Of a stretch of 64,000 bases of DNA, positions 58,765 through 64,000 are shown piece after piece. Every line of letters begins with the position of its first letter. Positions within the stretch are counted from its first letter, which is position 1. The stretch comes from GCA-2732755 sp965228265 (GTDB taxonomy: Bacteria; Planctomycetota; Phycisphaerae; Phycisphaerales; UBA1924). The stretch covers positions 3,162,001 to 3,226,000 of the forward strand of contig OZ245804.1 of assembly GCA_965228265.1 (NCBI GenBank). Direction: 5' to 3'. The translations under genes were made by a program, and so were the position numbers. The notes beneath the pieces were generated by a model. The model ran no database searches, was not told the origin of the DNA, and worked only from the letters and a program-made list of their open reading frames with translations.

Positions 58765-59460
58765 TCAGTGGACGAGGTACAGGAGGGGGAAGAGGAAGAT
58801 CCAGACGAGGTCGACGATGTGCCAGTAGAGGCCGACGCCTTCCATCAGTGTGTAGTGGGTTGGGCCGTAGGCGCCCTTGCGCTGGCGCCAGATGAGGAGG
58901 AGGATGAGTGCCATGCCTCCGATGACGTGTGTGGCGTGGATGCCGGTGGAGACGTAGTAGATGCCCCACCAGATGGGTTCGTGTGCGTGCTCGGCGAAGG
59001 GGTAATCGAAGAGGACGCCGGGGCGTTTGCCCTGTCCCCACTTGGGGATGTACTCGTATGTGAGCTTGATGAAGAGGAAGAGTGCGGCGCAGACGAATGT
59101 GATGATGAGGTTGATGCTCGCCCACTTCTGCTTATCGAGCTGGACGAGTCGGATGGCGTTTGCCATCGTGAAGCTGGAGAGCAGGAGGACGACGGTGTTG
59201 AGGCCGCCCCACCGCCAGTCGAGGTAGCTCGAACCGGCGGAGATGGATTCGGGGTACATGATGCGGAAGAGGGCGTAGGCGCAGAACATGCCCGAGAAGA
59301 GCAGGATCTCGGTAGAGAGGAAGAGCCAGACCCCGATTTTGGCAGCGTCGAACTCGTCGTCCGCGGTGCGCCAGTGGTGGCCGTGGTGGTAGCGCTTCCA
59401 GAGCGGGACGCTTTTGTCGTCCTTGCTGAGCGCGGGCTGGTGTGTGTCGATCGTGGCCAT
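58765..59460 (-). CDS. coxC: Cytochrome c oxidase subunit III
   Basis: 231 residues with five to six helices. Recognisable blocks are KIGVWLFLSTEILLFSGMFC, SSFTMANAIRLVQ, FVCAALFLFIKLTYEYIPKW, YYVSTGIHATHVIGGMALIL and GLYWHIVDLVWIFLFPLLYL. The Glu of FLSTEILLF and His of the GIHATHV and WHIVDL blocks are conserved in the family. It stabilises the core and the proton-entry side. Located 41 nt after coxA on the minus strand. Confidence 0.9.
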   Translation of the reverse strand: MATIDTHQPALSKDDKSVPLWKRYHHGHHWRTADDEFDAAKIGVWLFLSTEILLFSGMFCAYALFRIMYPESISAGSSYLDWRWGGLNTVVLLLSSFTMANAIRLVQLDKQKWASINLIITFVCAALFLFIKLTYEYIPKWGQGKRPGVLFDYPFAEHAHEPIWWGIYYVSTGIHATHVIGGMALILLLIWRQRKGAYGPTHYTLMEGVGLYWHIVDLVWIFLFPLLYLVH

Positions 59461-59501
59461 TTGAAACGTTCCTCAGGGGGAGGGTTTCGGTCAATTCGGT
59501 G

Positions 59502-61277
<1,776 letters not shown>

Positions 61278-61343
61278 GACACTTTCCTTCCGCCGCGTTC
61301 GGCGGTGACTGTCTCGGCGGTCTGCGCCGCCGGTGAAACTTCT

Positions 61344-62525
61344 TTACTCAGCGCCCTCAGCTGCTTCGAGTTCGGCGGCCTCGGCTTCGAGGTCTTCAAA
61401 TCCTTCGATGTTTGCGCTCGGGTTCTTGTCTGAGAGTTCACGCATGTAGGCGATGACGCCCCGGAGTTCGACGCGGCTGAGCTGGCCGTCGAAGGAGGGC
61501 ATCGCGTTCTGGAAGCCGGCGCGGACTTTGGCGCCCGGGTTGATGATGGACTCGCGGATGTAGTTATCCCAGAGGAGCGGGTCGCCGTCGATGTCGGCCT
61601 GGCTCATGGCATCGGCGTTGGTGAACTCACGCGGGTAGCCGTAGGCGTTGAGCCATGTCGGACCGGTGCTGGCAGAGCCGTCGATGGTGTGGCAGACGGC
61701 GCACTTGGCCTGCCAGACGAGCTTTCCGACCTCGGCTGGCGGGGTGGCGGCGTCGTAGGGCGGCGTGTTGAGCCAGGTGTTGTAGTACTCGGGCTCGACG
61801 ACGCGCAGGGTGGCCATCATCTCGGAGTGCTGGTCGCCGCAGTACTCGGCGCAGTAGACGGTGTGGTCGCGGTAGTAGACGGTGTTGCCGTCCTTGGTTT
61901 CGAATGTGGCGACGCGGGGGTCGTTGCCGGTGCGGTCGATGGGGTTGGCGGTGAAGACGTAGGGCGTGTATCGGTTGGGGACGACGTCGAGCTTCGTGCG
62001 GAAGTCGGGCACCCAGAAGGCGTGGAGCACGTCGGAGGAGTTCATCTTGAGGCGGACGGGCTTGCCTGCGGGGACGTAGAAGATGGGCGTGTTGGCGTTG
62101 CCGCCGACGGTGTGGAACTCGCTGGCGCCGATGCCTGTGGAGTAGGCCATGGCCCAGCTCCACTTTGAGCCGGTGAGTTCGATTTCCTCGGCGTAGCTGG
62201 GCGCCATCTGTGCCTTGAGGTAGCCGTCGAAGCCCCAGAAGAACATGACGGCGAGCAGGAGCGAGGGCACGACGGACCAGGTGATCTCGAGGGGTGTGTT
62301 GTGGCTCGGGCTGCGCTCGGCGGGGACGCCGGGCTTGCGCCGGTAGACGACCATGCAGTAGACCATGATGCCCATCAGCAGCACGAAGAAGAAGACGCTC
62401 ACCCACCAGATGAAGAGGAAGAGGCTGTCCGAGCCGCCCGGGCCTGAACCGACGGCGGAGTCGGCGTGCTGCCCGAAGAAGAGCTTGATGACAAGATCGT
62501 TGATGCCGGCGAGTGTGGCCGTCAT
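61344..62525 (-). CDS. coxB: Cytochrome c oxidase subunit II with fused cytochrome c (caa3 type)
   Basis: 393 residues. Two N-terminal helices (about 31-57 and 78-98) are followed by the CuA domain. Its ligands are His in VLHAFWVPDF and the cluster CAEYCGDQHSEM (CxxxCxxxHxxM). A class I cytochrome c domain follows from about 275 with the haem site CAVCH and a probable Met ligand in NAMPSFDG. The fused haem makes it a caa3 oxidase. It ends in a Glu/Ala-rich tail. The start overlaps the end of the SCO gene by 4 nt. Confidence 0.93.
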   Translation of the reverse strand: MTATLAGINDLVIKLFFGQHADSAVGSGPGGSDSLFLFIWWVSVFFFVLLMGIMVYCMVVYRRKPGVPAERSPSHNTPLEITWSVVPSLLLAVMFFWGFDGYLKAQMAPSYAEEIELTGSKWSWAMAYSTGIGASEFHTVGGNANTPIFYVPAGKPVRLKMNSSDVLHAFWVPDFRTKLDVVPNRYTPYVFTANPIDRTGNDPRVATFETKDGNTVYYRDHTVYCAEYCGDQHSEMMATLRVVEPEYYNTWLNTPPYDAATPPAEVGKLVWQAKCAVCHTIDGSASTGPTWLNAYGYPREFTNADAMSQADIDGDPLLWDNYIRESIINPGAKVRAGFQNAMPSFDGQLSRVELRGVIAYMRELSDKNPSANIEGFEDLEAEAAELEAAEGAE

Positions 62526-63442
62526 GATCCGACTCCGGTGACAGAGGGCACGGCCTTGCTCTTTGGCGTGGGCCTGCTGCCGGTGGGGGTTGACATGTTC
62601 TGGGATGCTTTGTGCAGTTTGCGCCGCACGGATTCCTTGATGCGGAGCACGACGAGGAGCGTGCCCACGCAGATGATCGAGGCGATGCCGCCGAGCTTCA
62701 TGATCTGCTTGGCCTCGGCGGAGAAGGCGCCGGCGTTCGGGTCGTAGACGAAGCAGTAGTGCAGGAAGAAGTCGGTCAGTGATTGGGCGATCTTGCCGTC
62801 ACTGGCTTCGAGGAGCGCGACGCGGAGCTGTCTGGACTCGTAGCCGATGCCCGAGAGATAGTTCGAGACGCGGCCGTCGGGCGTGAGGATGTACATCACG
62901 GAGGGGTGGCTGAACTCTTTGTTCTGCGGGATGTAGCGGTAATCGAACCCGACGGCGTCGGCGAGACGGCGGGCGTCGTTGGCGGTTGTGGTGTGGAAGA
63001 GGTAGTGCGACTGGCCCTCCTCGGATAGGCCTCTTTTGTAGCTGTTCTGCAGGAACTCCTGCTTGCCGGCGGCCATGGAGGTGGTGTTGGTGTGGTCGAA
63101 GCTCACGACGATGATCTGGTAGTCCTCGCCGACGTCGAAGGTGACGTCGTTGACGACCTTGTTCATGTGATTGAGCATGACCTCACAGAGCTTGGGGCAG
63201 TCGTAGTAGACCAGCATGAAGAGCGTGGGTTTGTCGGTCTGGAAGTAGTCGCCGATGTAGACCTGCTCGCCCTCGGCGTTGTAGATCTGGATGTCGCGAG
63301 GGATGGCCTTGCCCCGCATGTCGGCGACCTCGAGGCCGTCGATCTGGTCGGGGAGCTTGTCGCTGAGCACCTGCGCGTGCACACCGGCCGCGATGAGCAT
63401 CGCGGTGAGCGAGAGCAAGATGGTGCGGGCGAGAAGGGTCAT
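62522..63442 (-). CDS. SCO1/SenC-family copper chaperone
   Basis: 306 residues. A signal peptide (ending VHA, about residue 23) precedes a thioredoxin-like SCO domain: VYYDCPKLCEVMLNHM with the CxxxC copper site, VVSFDHTNTTSM, and the third ligand histidine in FSHPSVMYILTPDG. A helix near 250-268 (GIASIICVGTLLVVL) anchors the C-terminus in the membrane, followed by a basic tail. It delivers copper to the CuA site of subunit II, encoded directly after it with a 4-nt overlap. Confidence 0.9.
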   Translation of the reverse strand: MTLLARTILLSLTAMLIAAGVHAQVLSDKLPDQIDGLEVADMRGKAIPRDIQIYNAEGEQVYIGDYFQTDKPTLFMLVYYDCPKLCEVMLNHMNKVVNDVTFDVGEDYQIIVVSFDHTNTTSMAAGKQEFLQNSYKRGLSEEGQSHYLFHTTTANDARRLADAVGFDYRYIPQNKEFSHPSVMYILTPDGRVSNYLSGIGYESRQLRVALLEASDGKIAQSLTDFFLHYCFVYDPNAGAFSAEAKQIMKLGGIASIICVGTLLVVLRIKESVRRKLHKASQNMSTPTGSRPTPKSKAVPSVTGVGS

Positions 63443-63445
63443 GGC

Positions 63446-63847
63446 TTAGTCGTTTGATTCCTCTGCGTCGCTTGCGGGGCCGCTGTAGGAGGTGACGACA
63501 CCTCGGGCGGCGACATCCCAGGGGATGCGGACGGTTCCGGCTTCGCGGTCGACCCAGCCGTACTCGCTGAGTCGGCTCTTGGCTTCGGTGGCGTAGGGCT
63601 TGTACTGGGTTTCGTATTCGTAGGTGTTCTCAACGAAGCTTGTGCGGAGGTTGGTTTCGCTGTGGTTGAAGAAGACGACGAGCGCCCCCACCGTGATGAG
63701 GATGAACAGCACGATGGCGACGAAGAAGATGAGCAGGAAGCGGATGTTGACGTGGGAGCCGTGTTCCTGCATCGGCGCGACGCCGTGGGGCTCGTGCCAG
63801 GCATCGATCTCGACGGGCTGAGGCGGGGTTTCCTGATGTTGGCTCAT
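63446..63847 (-). CDS. Small single-helix membrane protein of the cox operon
   Basis: 133 residues. A soluble, His/Pro-rich N-terminus of about 35 residues leads into one long helix (FLLIFFVAIVLFILITVGALVVFF, about 37-60), then a soluble domain with Tyr-rich sequence (ENTYEYETQYKPYATEA) and IPWDVAARGVV. No known motif. It lies 3 nt before the SCO gene and about 100 nt after the gene entering from the right edge. Its place suggests a link between the upstream respiratory complex and the oxidase. Family unknown to me. Confidence 0.6.
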   Translation of the reverse strand: MSQHQETPPQPVEIDAWHEPHGVAPMQEHGSHVNIRFLLIFFVAIVLFILITVGALVVFFNHSETNLRTSFVENTYEYETQYKPYATEAKSRLSEYGWVDREAGTVRIPWDVAARGVVTSYSGPASDAEESND

Positions 63848-63945
63848 CTTGTTTTCCCTCGGCGGCGTGCACGTTGCACACCGGAGCGTATGCGTTCTCT
63901 GTCCTGCCTAGGCACAAGGCCTCTGGCGTTGTGTTCGTGGGCGGC

Positions 63946-64000
63946 TTACACGTAGTTTTTGTGGTGCAGGCAGCCCGGGAGGCGTGGGTCGTTGAGCGGG
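63946..64000 (-). CDS. C-terminal end of a gene entering from the right edge
   Basis: On the minus strand an open frame enters at the window edge and stops at TAA (63946-63948); the last 17 residues are PLNDPRLPGCLHHKNYV. Nothing downstream in this strand before the next ATG is coding. An ending with DPRL followed by a short hydrophobic-polar tail recalls subunits of alternative complex III, which often precede SCO-coxBACD in related bacteria. That reading is inference; only the fragment is visible. Confidence 0.4.
   Translation of the reverse strand, partial: PLNDPRLPGCLHHKNYV

Overview
The window is about 64 kb of high-GC bacterial chromosome, densely coding on both strands. I read it as a planctomycete, most likely class Phycisphaerae. 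The clues are a 53-residue PVC-type small basic protein, a secreted protein ending in the PAPGT...RRRR sorting tail, futalosine-pathway menaquinone synthesis (MqnE), a System II cytochrome c factory, a caa3-type oxidase operon, and many planctomycete-style palindromic repeats. I saw no rRNA, tRNA or CRISPR array.

Layout. 0-6 kb: end of ribosomal protein S18, a free Met-sulfoxide reductase, RluA, an esterase, two unknown proteins, a DUF559 cassette bracketed by inverted repeats, and fumarylacetoacetase. 6-14.4 kb: a membrane zinc-ribbon protein, a FIST sensor, an envelope SH3-like protein, a TolC-like lipoprotein, TsaC/Sua5 and isocitrate dehydrogenase. 14.4-21.5 kb: a GNAT acetyltransferase, then a leftward pfkB-ALDH7-rpiA run, rdgB carrying an in-frame transposase insertion, and dnaK behind a sigma-54-like promoter. 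21.6-31.9 kb: an SDR-like protein, a membrane protein, mqnE, a low-GC HNH-nuclease gene, a beta-CASP nuclease, a DMT transporter, a coiled-coil protein, a GntR/TauE pair and a hydrolase. 31.9-46.9 kb: a beta-barrel, an aminotransferase, the small basic protein, a SPOR-like protein, nuoI, a PEP-CTERM-like protein, pyrF, DUF971-recG, a small HTH regulator pair, polX, a ThuA-like protein, ffh and an NTF2/zinc-ribbon protein. 46.9-64 kb: an AI-2E-family permease, a Minf_1886 protein, ccsA-resB, an amidohydrolase, an OmpA-like lipoprotein, MlaE, and a leftward SCO-coxBACD operon.

Respiratory theme. mqnE makes a menaquinone precursor, ccsA/resB attach haem to c-type cytochromes, and SCO with coxB-A-C-D builds an A2-type caa3 oxidase (YSHPVVY in subunit I; CuA plus a CxxCH domain in subunit II). 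The stub at the right edge probably belongs to the upstream quinol-oxidising complex.

Most striking observation. The rdgB reading frame (18263-19462) contains a complete REP-associated tyrosine (Y1/HUH) transposase, bracketed by inverted copies of a REP-like palindrome, inserted in frame at a loop of the nucleotide pyrophosphatase. Both flanking RdgB parts keep their motifs. The transposase has no usable start codon of its own, so it can only be made as part of a fusion. Further copies of the same palindrome lie elsewhere in the window, along with at least five other palindrome families. A DUF559 gene sits in an analogous inverted-repeat cassette near 4 kb. A second recurring theme is start codons placed 5-8 nt after a TAnnnT -10 box with no Shine-Dalgarno, which suggests many leaderless mRNAs.
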